Shown here in pieces: positions 36,073 to 43,357 of a stretch of DNA of 64,000 bases. A program made the translations under genes and the position numbers. How positions within the stretch are numbered: the stretch's first letter is position 1; the number at the start of each line of letters is the position of its first letter. A model generated the notes under the pieces. It saw nothing but the letters and a program-made list of their open reading frames with translations, searched no databases and was not told where the DNA came from. The stretch comes from Thermoanaerobacterium aotearoense (GTDB lineage Bacteria; Bacillota; Thermoanaerobacteria; Thermoanaerobacterales; Thermoanaerobacteraceae): assembly GCF_009905255.1 (NCBI RefSeq), contig NZ_CP047602.1, positions 1,661,501 to 1,725,500 on the forward strand, in the 5' to 3' direction.

Positions 36073-36480
36073 ATGTTTCAAAGAAAAGATGCTAATACAT
36101 TTGATGCAAATACTGATAAAATCGATACAATAATTGGCAAGAACACGAAGATAGAAGGAAACATCGTTTCTCAGGGCACTATGAGAATTGATGGAATCGT
36201 TACTGGAAAAGTCGAAGTAGAAGGTAATTTGATAGTCGGAGAAAATTCAAAAATAGAAGCTGATGTAAAAGCTGATAATATTTCAGTTTCTGGAGAGATA
36301 GTCGGAAATCTTACAATAAAAAATCAGGTTCAGATAACATCCACAGGAAAAGTGTATGGTGACATAGAAGTACAAAATCTCATCATTGACGAAGGTGCAA
36401 TCTTTGATGGAAAATGTAAAATGAACAAAAAATCAGAAAAGAATGTGGATACTCAACAAAAGAAAAAAGATGTAAAATAA
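36073..36480 (+). CDS. Bactofilin (polymer-forming cytoskeletal protein)
   Basis: 135 residues from ATG 36073 (SD AGGAGGTG). Right-handed beta-helix core with regular repeats: IDTIIGKNTKIEGNIVSQG, MRIDGIVTGKVEVEGNLIVG, then a lysine-rich tail. Bactofilins self-assemble without nucleotide. The M23 gene directly upstream suggests control of wall hydrolysis. Confidence 0.9.
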   Translation: MFQRKDANTFDANTDKIDTIIGKNTKIEGNIVSQGTMRIDGIVTGKVEVEGNLIVGENSKIEADVKADNISVSGEIVGNLTIKNQVQITSTGKVYGDIEVQNLIIDEGAIFDGKCKMNKKSEKNVDTQQKKKDVK

Positions 36481-36503
36481 GGAGCTAAAGCTCCTTATTT
36501 TTG
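36474..36503. terminator. Bidirectional terminator, bactofilin / GH18-SLH
   Basis: 12-bp perfect stem AAAATAAGGAGC / GCTCCTTATTTT around TAAA. It covers both stop codons of the convergent genes and carries T-rich 3' ends on both strands. Confidence 0.85.
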
Positions 36504-38039
36504 TATAAGTCTATGAAGTATCGCTGTGGCTTCTGCCCGAGTCGCAAAATTTTTTGGCATAAAGTGATATGTATCATATCCAGATATAATTCCTCTATTT
36601 GACAAAGCGACAATATCATCTTTAGCAAAGCTATTGTTTATGTCGATAAATGAACTATTAGAATATGGCTTATAACCATAAGCTTTTGCGATTATAGCAG
36701 CAATTTCTTCCCTTGTTATGTAATTATTGGGCCTAAAACTGCCATCACTATATCCACTTACTATCCCAAGTTTTTTAGCTGTGGCTATGGCATCTTTTGC
36801 AAAACTCTGCTGCGTATCCCAAAATCCTTCACCAGGAACTTCGTCAATTCCCATTACTCTTAAAAGCAATGTGACAAATTCTGCTCTTGTTATGTAATTA
36901 TTAGGTCTATATGTACCATCACCATATCCGGAGACATATTTAAGCATCGCCATATCGTTGATATCATCTCTTGCCCAACTTGCAAATATGTCTCCGAAAT
37001 AATCAACTGTATTTCCTTCAATAGCTTCCCAAAAATCCTGACTTTCGTAACCAAGCCTCCAAAAAGATATACTGTTTATCCCTACTGATGAAAGATAATC
37101 TAATTTCAACTTAAAGCTATAGGAATTTTCAAACCATACAGTATGCTTTACTCCATTTTTATAGTAAATATAGTAAGGTTCCTTATACACATTATCCCAT
37201 AAGGCGTTGCCACCGTACATTCCAATCAAACTTTTTACATCGTCTTCTGTAACAGAAGTCGTTCCAGTTGAAGACCAATCGTATCCATAAGCCGGAAGCC
37301 CCATAACTATTTTATCCTTATCAATCGTCGATAAAGCATAGTTAGTGACATTTTGAAGCCAATCAAACGAGCAAATTGGGCCGCTGCTTCCACCTGACCA
37401 ATGCTGATCGTAAGCCATTATGATAATTTTATCAGCTATCTTAGATATTGATGCGTAATCAAAGCCTCCAGCCCAAAGGCTTGATGGGCTGTCCGAAGTC
37501 ATAGCAGGTATAGCAACAGTAAGCATTAAATTGTTAACTTCCAATTTTGATTTTAGATCCGATAAAAACTGGTTGTAGTTTTGTCTGTCGTTATATCCAA
37601 TATTCTCAAAGTCAATGTTAACTCCTTTGTACCCACCGCTTTTTACTGCACCTACAATGTTATCAATCAAATTATTTCTTGCAGATGTATTATTTAATAC
37701 GGAATGTATCAAACTATTGTCGAATGTCCCTCCCCGCATATTGTGAATAAGCAAAAGAGGTATCACGTTGTCTTTTATGGCTTCATCTTTTATCTCATCA
37801 TTTTCAGTACCGTTTAAATTGCCGTTTTCATCAATGCCGTAAGTAAACGTTATTACGTAATTGATGTTTGATTCATTTTGCATAAAAGAATCGTAAGAAC
37901 TGTTGTCTGAATCGTAATCATGTGTCGCATAAGCATACACAACCCTCGCCGATGCACTGGTTTTAGCGAAATTAAACAAAAACAAAGATAGAACTATAAA
38001 AGCTGCTATCAGCATAAAAAAAGCTTTTTTTATACGCAT
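36495..38039 (-). CDS. GH18-family glycoside hydrolase with three SLH domains
   Basis: 514 residues from ATG 38039 (SD AAGGGGG; frame open to 38117). Signal peptide to about 31. GH18 domain about 32-345 with GVNIDFENI (D143, E145), IIIMAYDQHW and SISFWRLGYE. Three SLH repeats follow (about 360-510): YVSGYGDGTYRPNNYITRAE, GIVSGYSDGSFRPNNYITRE and GIISGYDTYHFMPKNFATRA. Secreted and bound to secondary wall polymer; it could act on chitin, peptidoglycan or spore cortex (YaaH-like). Confidence 0.9.
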   Translation of the reverse strand: MRIKKAFFMLIAAFIVLSLFLFNFAKTSASARVVYAYATHDYDSDNSSYDSFMQNESNINYVITFTYGIDENGNLNGTENDEIKDEAIKDNVIPLLLIHNMRGGTFDNSLIHSVLNNTSARNNLIDNIVGAVKSGGYKGVNIDFENIGYNDRQNYNQFLSDLKSKLEVNNLMLTVAIPAMTSDSPSSLWAGGFDYASISKIADKIIIMAYDQHWSGGSSGPICSFDWLQNVTNYALSTIDKDKIVMGLPAYGYDWSSTGTTSVTEDDVKSLIGMYGGNALWDNVYKEPYYIYYKNGVKHTVWFENSYSFKLKLDYLSSVGINSISFWRLGYESQDFWEAIEGNTVDYFGDIFASWARDDINDMAMLKYVSGYGDGTYRPNNYITRAEFVTLLLRVMGIDEVPGEGFWDTQQSFAKDAIATAKKLGIVSGYSDGSFRPNNYITREEIAAIIAKAYGYKPYSNSSFIDINNSFAKDDIVALSNRGIISGYDTYHFMPKNFATRAEATAILHRLIQK

Positions 38040-38126
38040 GCCAAAATCCCCCTTGTGCATTTTCAATATATATGATAACATTGGCAAGCATATATATTCA
38101 ACCGTATAAATTTTCATAAAAAGGAA

Positions 38127-38148
38127 ATGAGGCCCATAAAGGCCTCAT
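38127..38148 (-). terminator. Terminator of the spore coat gene pair
   Basis: ATGAGGCC / GGCCTCAT 8-bp stem with 6-nt loop, followed on the minus strand by TTCCTTTTT; directly after the stop of the 38149-38688 gene. Confidence 0.78.
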
Positions 38149-38688
38149 CTATCCTTGAAACATATTTCTAGTATTATCGATATCCTGCTGGTTTGCATTG
38201 CTTACAGGATACCATCCTTTCTGTTTCATCAAATTGAATATCTCATAGTGGACATCGTGTTCTTCATTTAGTATATTCTTAATGTTGGAATATACATTTT
38301 GATTTGCGCTTTCTATACAAGCACTGTTATAAGATTGTAGTAAAAGTATTTCTGATTTTAAACAATCTGCAGTTATATCTTTATCAGTAAGAGTTGATGT
38401 TTGAGATGCACCCGCTGTATAAGTTTGATTCTTACTGCTTGCACTATTTAGATTCTGCATCGTAGTATTGTCAATCGCCTTGCTTATGCTACCTGCCGGC
38501 GAATAGTCATTAGGCATACCTGTAGCATTTATACTGCCAGTTGCAGTAGCAGTAGCGTTTGCTGATACATTTTTTAAATTGGAATTTGTATATGAATCTA
38601 TTTGTTTGCTAATACTGCCACCCGACATATCCGGCATAGCTGCCGAATTCATGGCAGTAGTATTTACTTTTGCACTTTTTCTACCCAT
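38149..38688 (-). CDS. CotF-like spore coat protein with Ala/Ser/Thr/Asn-rich repeats
   Basis: 179 residues. The N-terminal half has two repeats of GSISKxIDxxTxxNL (GGSISKQIDSYTNSNLKN; AGSISKAIDNTTMQNLNS) in a low-complexity Ala/Thr background. The C-terminal half is the CotF-type helical domain (LKSEILLLQSYNSACIESAN ... HYEIFNLMKQKGWYPV). Forms part of the spore coat. Eleven bp after a second coat gene; SD GGAGTGA. Confidence 0.82.
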   Translation of the reverse strand: MGRKSAKVNTTAMNSAAMPDMSGGSISKQIDSYTNSNLKNVSANATATATGSINATGMPNDYSPAGSISKAIDNTTMQNLNSASSKNQTYTAGASQTSTLTDKDITADCLKSEILLLQSYNSACIESANQNVYSNIKNILNEEHDVHYEIFNLMKQKGWYPVSNANQQDIDNTRNMFQG

Positions 38689-38699
38689 TTATATCACTC

Positions 38700-38882
38700 C
38701 TATTTCAATAAATTTAATAAAGAGTTGTAATGATTTTGATGCACGTTTATATTTTTCTGAAATAGATTTTTAAGCTGTGGATCTGTCACTTGATTCACAG
38801 CCGTCTGATACTTCTTTATTATCAATTGCTCTGATGCAAGTTCATCCGAAATATATCCAAGTTCTTTTTGAGTTAATGTCAT
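38700..38882 (-). CDS. Small spore coat protein (CotF-like helical)
   Basis: 60 residues: MTLTQKELGYISDELASEQL, then KKYQTAVNQVTDPQLKNLF and NINVHQNHYNSLL. Matches the ferritin-like small coat proteins encoded in pairs with longer CotF-type proteins in clostridia. SD GGAGGAGGT. First gene of the pair; probably transcribed by a late mother-cell sigma factor, though I could not assign its promoter. Confidence 0.82.
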   Translation of the reverse strand: MTLTQKELGYISDELASEQLIIKKYQTAVNQVTDPQLKNLFQKNINVHQNHYNSLLNLLK

Positions 38883-38945
38883 ATTTTTACCTCCTCCACA
38901 ATTGTTTTTGCATATTTATTATTTGTAGTTGATTCTTTTTAATTC

Positions 38946-38971
38946 AAAAAAAAGCGCATTAAAGCGCTTTT
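38946..38971 (-). terminator. Terminator of the MocR-type regulator gene
   Basis: AAAAGCGC / GCGCTTTT stem, 6-nt loop, run of eight T on the minus strand; the stop codon TAA overlaps the start of the stem. Confidence 0.88.
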
Positions 38972-40403
38972 AAACGATTGGAATATATTCACTATTTCCC
39001 GCCTCATCAATATCTTTAATCACTTCCTCAATAGTCAGTATGCCTTTTCTTATTTTATCTGCTTCACATGACGCATAGCTTAATCTTATATGTGAATCGT
39101 CTATTTTATTGGAAAAAAATATACTCCCTGGAACAATAGAAACGTTTCTCTCAATACATTTTAAATATATCAATTTAGCAGAAATATTTTTTTTCAATTT
39201 TAACCAAAAATAAAATCCCCCATCTGGAATATTAATCTCAAAATAACTATTGTCAGCCAAAAGGCGTTTCATCTCATCAAACCTATTTCTCATGATTTTT
39301 TTAAATCTTTCTACGTGTTTTTCCCACATTCCTTCCCTCAAATAAATCTCAAACGCTCTTTGCATCAAGCCGGAAGTTGATAGATCTGTAACATATTTGG
39401 CTTCAGCAAAAGAATTTATAAGATTTTTAGGAGATAATATAAATCCTAATCTCAATCCAGGCATGTATATCTTAGAAAAACTTTTTATATATATTACCCT
39501 GTCGTATTTGTCATAAGCTTTTAATGGTAAATGTTTGTTATTGCTGAAATTCAACTCATTTGAAAAATCGTCCTCCACGATATACGTATCATACTTGTAT
39601 GCAATCTCAATTAGTCTTTTCATCTTTTCTACGCTGTATGATATACCAGTTGGATTTTGAAAAACCGGCATAGTGTATATTAATTTTGGTTTGAAAATCT
39701 TAAGCTTCTCCTCTAACGCATCTATATTGATTCCGTCTTTCTCAAGCTCTATATCCACAATTTCAGCACCTCTTGATTTAAAAGACGCTATGGCCCATGA
39801 ATACGTAGGTGACTCAACCAAAACACAATCACCAAAATTTACCAACGCCTTTGATACAACGTCTATTCCCTGTTGTCCACCCGATATGATTTGCACATCT
39901 TCGAAATCGATGTTTACCTCATCTTTCTTTATAAACTCAGCAATGACTTTTCTGAGTGGCATATATCCCTTTGTATCTTGATATTCAAATGCGTATCCGC
40001 CATCTCTCTCCAAAACTTTGTTTATAATCACTTTAAAATCGTCAACCGGAAACAACTCAGGATTTGGAGATGATGATGAAAAATTTATCATGTTTTTATT
40101 TACAAGTATCTGTCCGTGTTCCAAAGCTTTTATATCTTCGATAGACACATCTGATTGTCTGACTGTCTCTGATACATACGTTCCGCTTCCGACTTTTTTG
40201 TCTATATACCCATTTGCCTCAAGTAGCCTATATGCATTTATAACAGTAACATTGTTTACGCCCAATTCTTTGGCTAAAGAACGTATGGTTGGCAGTTTGT
40301 AGCCTGGTGGTATACTGCCATTTTCAATGTATTTTTTAAATTGATTAAAAATCTGTATATAAAGTGGAGTAGACTTGCTTTTATCTACTGAAAAATTCAC
40401 CAT
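38970..40403 (-). CDS. MocR/PdxR-type GntR regulator with aminotransferase domain
   Basis: About 477 residues. N-terminal GntR winged helix (residues 10-75: LPTIRSLAKELGVNNVTVIN) fused to a type I aminotransferase domain with the PLP lysine in SFSKIYMPGLRLGF and NPTG. MocR proteins sense an amino compound or PLP. The gene is divergent from the isoaspartyl dipeptidase gene with a 14-bp palindrome between them, so that gene is a likely target. ATG 40403 with SD AGAGGTG. Confidence 0.9.
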   Translation of the reverse strand: MVNFSVDKSKSTPLYIQIFNQFKKYIENGSIPPGYKLPTIRSLAKELGVNNVTVINAYRLLEANGYIDKKVGSGTYVSETVRQSDVSIEDIKALEHGQILVNKNMINFSSSSPNPELFPVDDFKVIINKVLERDGGYAFEYQDTKGYMPLRKVIAEFIKKDEVNIDFEDVQIISGGQQGIDVVSKALVNFGDCVLVESPTYSWAIASFKSRGAEIVDIELEKDGINIDALEEKLKIFKPKLIYTMPVFQNPTGISYSVEKMKRLIEIAYKYDTYIVEDDFSNELNFSNNKHLPLKAYDKYDRVIYIKSFSKIYMPGLRLGFILSPKNLINSFAEAKYVTDLSTSGLMQRAFEIYLREGMWEKHVERFKKIMRNRFDEMKRLLADNSYFEINIPDGGFYFWLKLKKNISAKLIYLKCIERNVSIVPGSIFFSNKIDDSHIRLSYASCEADKIRKGILTIEEVIKDIDEAGNSEYIPIV

Positions 40404-40459
40404 CTTCAACACCTCTTAATTTGTTTCGATACAATTTAATGATAACATAAATAATGACA

Positions 40460-40473
40460 ATTTTGTACAAAAT
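40460..40473. promoter_or_regulatory. 14-bp palindrome between the MocR-type gene and iadA
   Basis: ATTTTGTACAAAAT is a perfect palindrome, 37 bp before the iadA-like start and 57 bp before the regulator start. A partial copy (ATACAATTT, near 40427) lies nearer the regulator. Plausible operator of the MocR-type protein. Confidence 0.5.
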
Positions 40474-40509
40474 AATTTGCAAGAAAAAAACTGTAAAGAA
40501 GGTGGAAAA

Positions 40510-41679
40510 ATGTTCTTATTGTTAAAAGGCGCAGAAGTTTACACGCCAAAATGCATAAGCAAAATGGATATACTTACCTGCAACGAAAAAATTGTAAAGA
40601 TAGCAAAAAATATAGATATAAAAGATCTTCCTGAACTTTCAACCGTCGATTTAAGCGGGAATATAATTGTACCTGGTTTTATTGATCAGCATGTGCATAT
40701 TGCAGGTGGTGGCGGCGAAGGAGGTCCTGCGACAAGAACTCCTGAGATAAAACTGACCGATCTAACAAAAGCAGGCATTACCACAGTTGTAGGGCTTTTA
40801 GGCGCAGATGGCATAACAAGAAGCATGACAGAATTGCTGGCAAAAGCAAGGGCACTGGAAGAAGAAGGCCTTACCACCTATATATACACAGGTGCTTATG
40901 AGCTTCCTACGAGAACACTTACCAATAGCGTTAGATCTGACATAGCGATAATCGATAAAGTGTTAGGCACCGGCGAAATCGCAATATCCGATCACAGATC
41001 GGCTCAACCAACAGAAGAAGATTTGACAAAACTTGCTGCAGAAGCCAGAGTTGGCGGGCTGTTAGGAAATAAACCGGGAATTGTGCATTTGCACGTTGGT
41101 GATGGCATAAGAGGTCTTACGCCTATCATAGACATCGTCAAAAATACTGAAATACCCGTCACACAGTTTATTCCAACACATGTAAATAGAAATGATCATC
41201 TTTTTTCACAAGCGATGAAATTTTTAAAGATGGGAGGCCGTATCGATTTAACATCAGATATAAAACCTGATGAAAACTCCAAAACTGCACTTAAGCCAAT
41301 AGATGCAGTAAGAAAAATTGTAGAAAACAATCTTCCATTGGATAATGTGACTATGAGCTCTGACAGCAACGGAAGCATACCTGTGTTTGACGAAAACAAA
41401 AAACTTATTAAAGTCATGGTTGGAAGTACATTAACACTTTATAGAGATTTAAAAGAGATAATAACAAATGGTGTCTTACCACTTGAAACTGCCATAAAAA
41501 TAATAACTGAAAATGTGGCTAAAGTGCTTCTTCTATACCCAAAAAAAGGTTGTATAAAAGAAAACTCTGATGCCGATTTAGTAGTTTTAGATAAAAATTT
41601 AAACATCTCATCAGTCATAGCAAAAGGACAATTTATGATTAAATTCAACGAGATAGTAAAAAAAGGCATATTCGAATGA
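40510..41679 (+). CDS. iadA: Beta-aspartyl (isoaspartyl) dipeptidase
   Basis: 389 residues from ATG 40510 (SD AAGGTGG). Amidohydrolase fold with PGFIDQHVHIAGGGGEGG (metal His pair), TGAYELPTRTL, ISDHRSAQPT, HLHVGDG, PTHVNRN and SSDSNGS (catalytic Asp), all as in E. coli IadA. Hydrolyses beta-Asp dipeptides from damaged proteins. Divergent from the MocR-type regulator. Confidence 0.9.
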   Translation: MFLLLKGAEVYTPKCISKMDILTCNEKIVKIAKNIDIKDLPELSTVDLSGNIIVPGFIDQHVHIAGGGGEGGPATRTPEIKLTDLTKAGITTVVGLLGADGITRSMTELLAKARALEEEGLTTYIYTGAYELPTRTLTNSVRSDIAIIDKVLGTGEIAISDHRSAQPTEEDLTKLAAEARVGGLLGNKPGIVHLHVGDGIRGLTPIIDIVKNTEIPVTQFIPTHVNRNDHLFSQAMKFLKMGGRIDLTSDIKPDENSKTALKPIDAVRKIVENNLPLDNVTMSSDSNGSIPVFDENKKLIKVMVGSTLTLYRDLKEIITNGVLPLETAIKIITENVAKVLLLYPKKGCIKENSDADLVVLDKNLNISSVIAKGQFMIKFNEIVKKGIFE

Positions 41680-41708
41680 AAGGACATTTTTAAAAATGTC
41701 CTTTCATT
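41675..41708. terminator. Bidirectional terminator, iadA / polyprenyl synthase
   Basis: Perfect 17-bp palindrome arms centred at 41691/41692, including AAAGGACATTTTT and AAAAATGTCCTTT; it includes the iadA TGA. T-rich in both directions. Confidence 0.82.
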
Positions 41709-41722
41709 ATGTTTATCAAAAA

Positions 41723-42682
41723 TCAATAATTCCTCTTCAACACATCGTCAGCAATATCCATCATCAAATTCTTCTGCTCGCAGTCTGGCATAATTTCCAA
41801 GTATTTAACAGCTTTTTTTACATATTTGACAGCAAGTTCTTTTGAGTAATCTATACCACCACTCAATCTTACTTCCTTTATTATGTGATTCACATCTCTT
41901 CTGCTTAAATCTCTTTTTTTCAAAATTCCCTCAATCGCCTTCTTGCGATCCGTTTTAAGCGCATAAATAAGAGGCAATGTGTAAATTCCATTTAATAAAT
42001 CACTGCCTAAAGGCTTTCCTACGATTCTCTCTACACCTTCGTAATCAAGAATATCATCAACAATCTGAAATGCAACACCTATTTCTAATCCAAAGTGCCT
42101 CATAGCTCTTATCATTTCTTTCGTAAGTCCCGCCTGTGATGCACCAGATTCACAGCTAATTGCGAACAATAAGGCAGTTTTTCTGTAAATCCTTTTTAGA
42201 TATTTCCTAATGCTCAAATCAAGATTGTATCTATTGTCAAATTGTTCAATTTCGCCCTCACAAATAGCTTTAACGCCTCTTGCGATCAATTTTAGATTTT
42301 CCTTGGAAATAATATCAGCTATCAAGTTAAAGGCTTGGCTGAATAAAAAATCACCAGTAAAAACTGCTGTTTCTTTACCGTATTTGCTTTGAATCGACTT
42401 TCGTCCACGCCTCATCTTTGAATCATCAATGATATCATCATGTATAAGCGTAGCCATGTGCATTATCTCTATAGAAGCAGCTATTGGAATGATTTTCTCC
42501 TCACTGTATTCACCCATTCTGGCAATAGCTATGACAAGAAGCGGCCTTATCCTTTTACCTCCAGATAAGACTAAATCATCAATCGCTTTTTTTATAGTTG
42601 GAGAATTAGTCTTGATATTTTCCAAAATAAATTCATCTATCTTTTTCATGTCTTCCTTGACAAACTCATATTTATCAAACAA
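41723..42682 (-). CDS. Polyprenyl (heptaprenyl-type) diphosphate synthase, HepT/DmkB-like
   Basis: Elongates FPP/GPP with IPP to a long-chain polyprenyl diphosphate, the side chain of menaquinone-like lipids. About 320 residues. LSGGKRIRPLLV, the first Asp-rich motif LIHDDIIDDSKMRRG and the second FQIVDDILDYEG are intact. TTG 42682 is chosen because SD GGTAGGTG overlaps the upstream stop (GTG 42691 lies in the SD). Directly follows the Gx membrane protein gene. Confidence 0.9.
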   Translation of the reverse strand: MFDKYEFVKEDMKKIDEFILENIKTNSPTIKKAIDDLVLSGGKRIRPLLVIAIARMGEYSEEKIIPIAASIEIMHMATLIHDDIIDDSKMRRGRKSIQSKYGKETAVFTGDFLFSQAFNLIADIISKENLKLIARGVKAICEGEIEQFDNRYNLDLSIRKYLKRIYRKTALLFAISCESGASQAGLTKEMIRAMRHFGLEIGVAFQIVDDILDYEGVERIVGKPLGSDLLNGIYTLPLIYALKTDRKKAIEGILKKRDLSRRDVNHIIKEVRLSGGIDYSKELAVKYVKKAVKYLEIMPDCEQKNLMMDIADDVLKRNY

Positions 42683-42691
42683 AATAAACAC

Positions 42692-43204
42692 CTACCACTT
42701 AGAATCGTATTTAACGTTTTTGATGTATTTTTTAAAATAGTTAGCCACAAGTCCTGTGAAAACCCCCATTATGATTCCAGCAATCATGAGTACAGGCAAA
42801 TAAGAAAATATTAAAAAATTGTTTATGATTAACGCCGCAACAAATAGCTGACCTACATTGTGGGCAACAGAGCCAAAAACACTTACACCAACTAAGCTGA
42901 AGTATTTGCTGTATCTCTTATAGACAAAAAACATAATGCATGCACTCAAAATACCACCGGATACACTGTACAAAAATGACGTTAAATTTCCAACAAGCAA
43001 TTGCGCTAACAATGTCCTCATGATGACAACAATGAGAGATTCCTTAAATCCAAACAGCAATATTGTCACTAAAGTGACTATATTAGCAAGCCCGATCTTT
43101 ATCCCTGGAACAGGAATAGGAACGGGAATAAAGCTTTCAACAATGTTCAAAACCAATGCTTGCGAAACTAATATAGAAATATATACAAGTTTTTTATTAG
43201 ACAG
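42692..43204 (-). CDS. Gx transporter family membrane protein (EetB-like)
   Basis: About 170 residues, five to six transmembrane helices (PF07456, once called heptaprenyl diphosphate synthase component I). FIPVPIPVPGIKIGLANIV and SVFGSVAHNVGQLFVA are typical. A CTG start at 43204 is proposed: SD GGAGGG is 7 nt upstream and gives MSNKKLVYISILV. The in-frame ATG at 43237 has no SD and coincides with the predicted transcription start. In Listeria a homologue (EetB) is part of the flavin-based extracellular electron transfer locus. Confidence 0.82.
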   Translation of the reverse strand: MSNKKLVYISILVSQALVLNIVESFIPVPIPVPGIKIGLANIVTLVTILLFGFKESLIVVIMRTLLAQLLVGNLTSFLYSVSGGILSACIMFFVYKRYSKYFSLVGVSVFGSVAHNVGQLFVAALIINNFLIFSYLPVLMIAGIIMGVFTGLVANYFKKYIKNVKYDSKW

Positions 43205-43242
43205 TTTTGTGCCCTCCAATCCTATAAAACACATCATAATTT

Positions 43243-43271
43243 ATTATATTTGTTTTTTTATATTTAATCAA
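43243..43271 (-). promoter_or_regulatory. Promoter of the Gx-polyprenyl synthase operon
   Basis: TTGATT (43271-43266), 17-bp spacer, TATAAT (43248-43243). Start expected near 43236, just ahead of the SD for the CTG codon. Confidence 0.72.
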
Positions 43272-43298
43272 CTGATATCATTTACTAAAAAATTTTTG

Positions 43299-43322
43299 TT
43301 TGTTAAATAATTATGCTATAAT
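43299..43322 (+). promoter_or_regulatory. Putative promoter of the NDH-2 gene
   Basis: TATAAT at 43317-43322 preceded by a T-rich, weak -35 region (TTTGTT/TTTTGT). SD AGGAGG follows about 20 bp later. Divergent from the Gx promoter. Confidence 0.5.
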
Positions 43323-43357
43323 CAAGATGATAGATAATTTTAACAGGAGGTTTTTAT

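Noticed and set aside
43205-43237. ATG start at 43237 for the Gx protein
   Set aside because: It lies at the predicted transcription start, has no SD, and adds residues atypical of the family.
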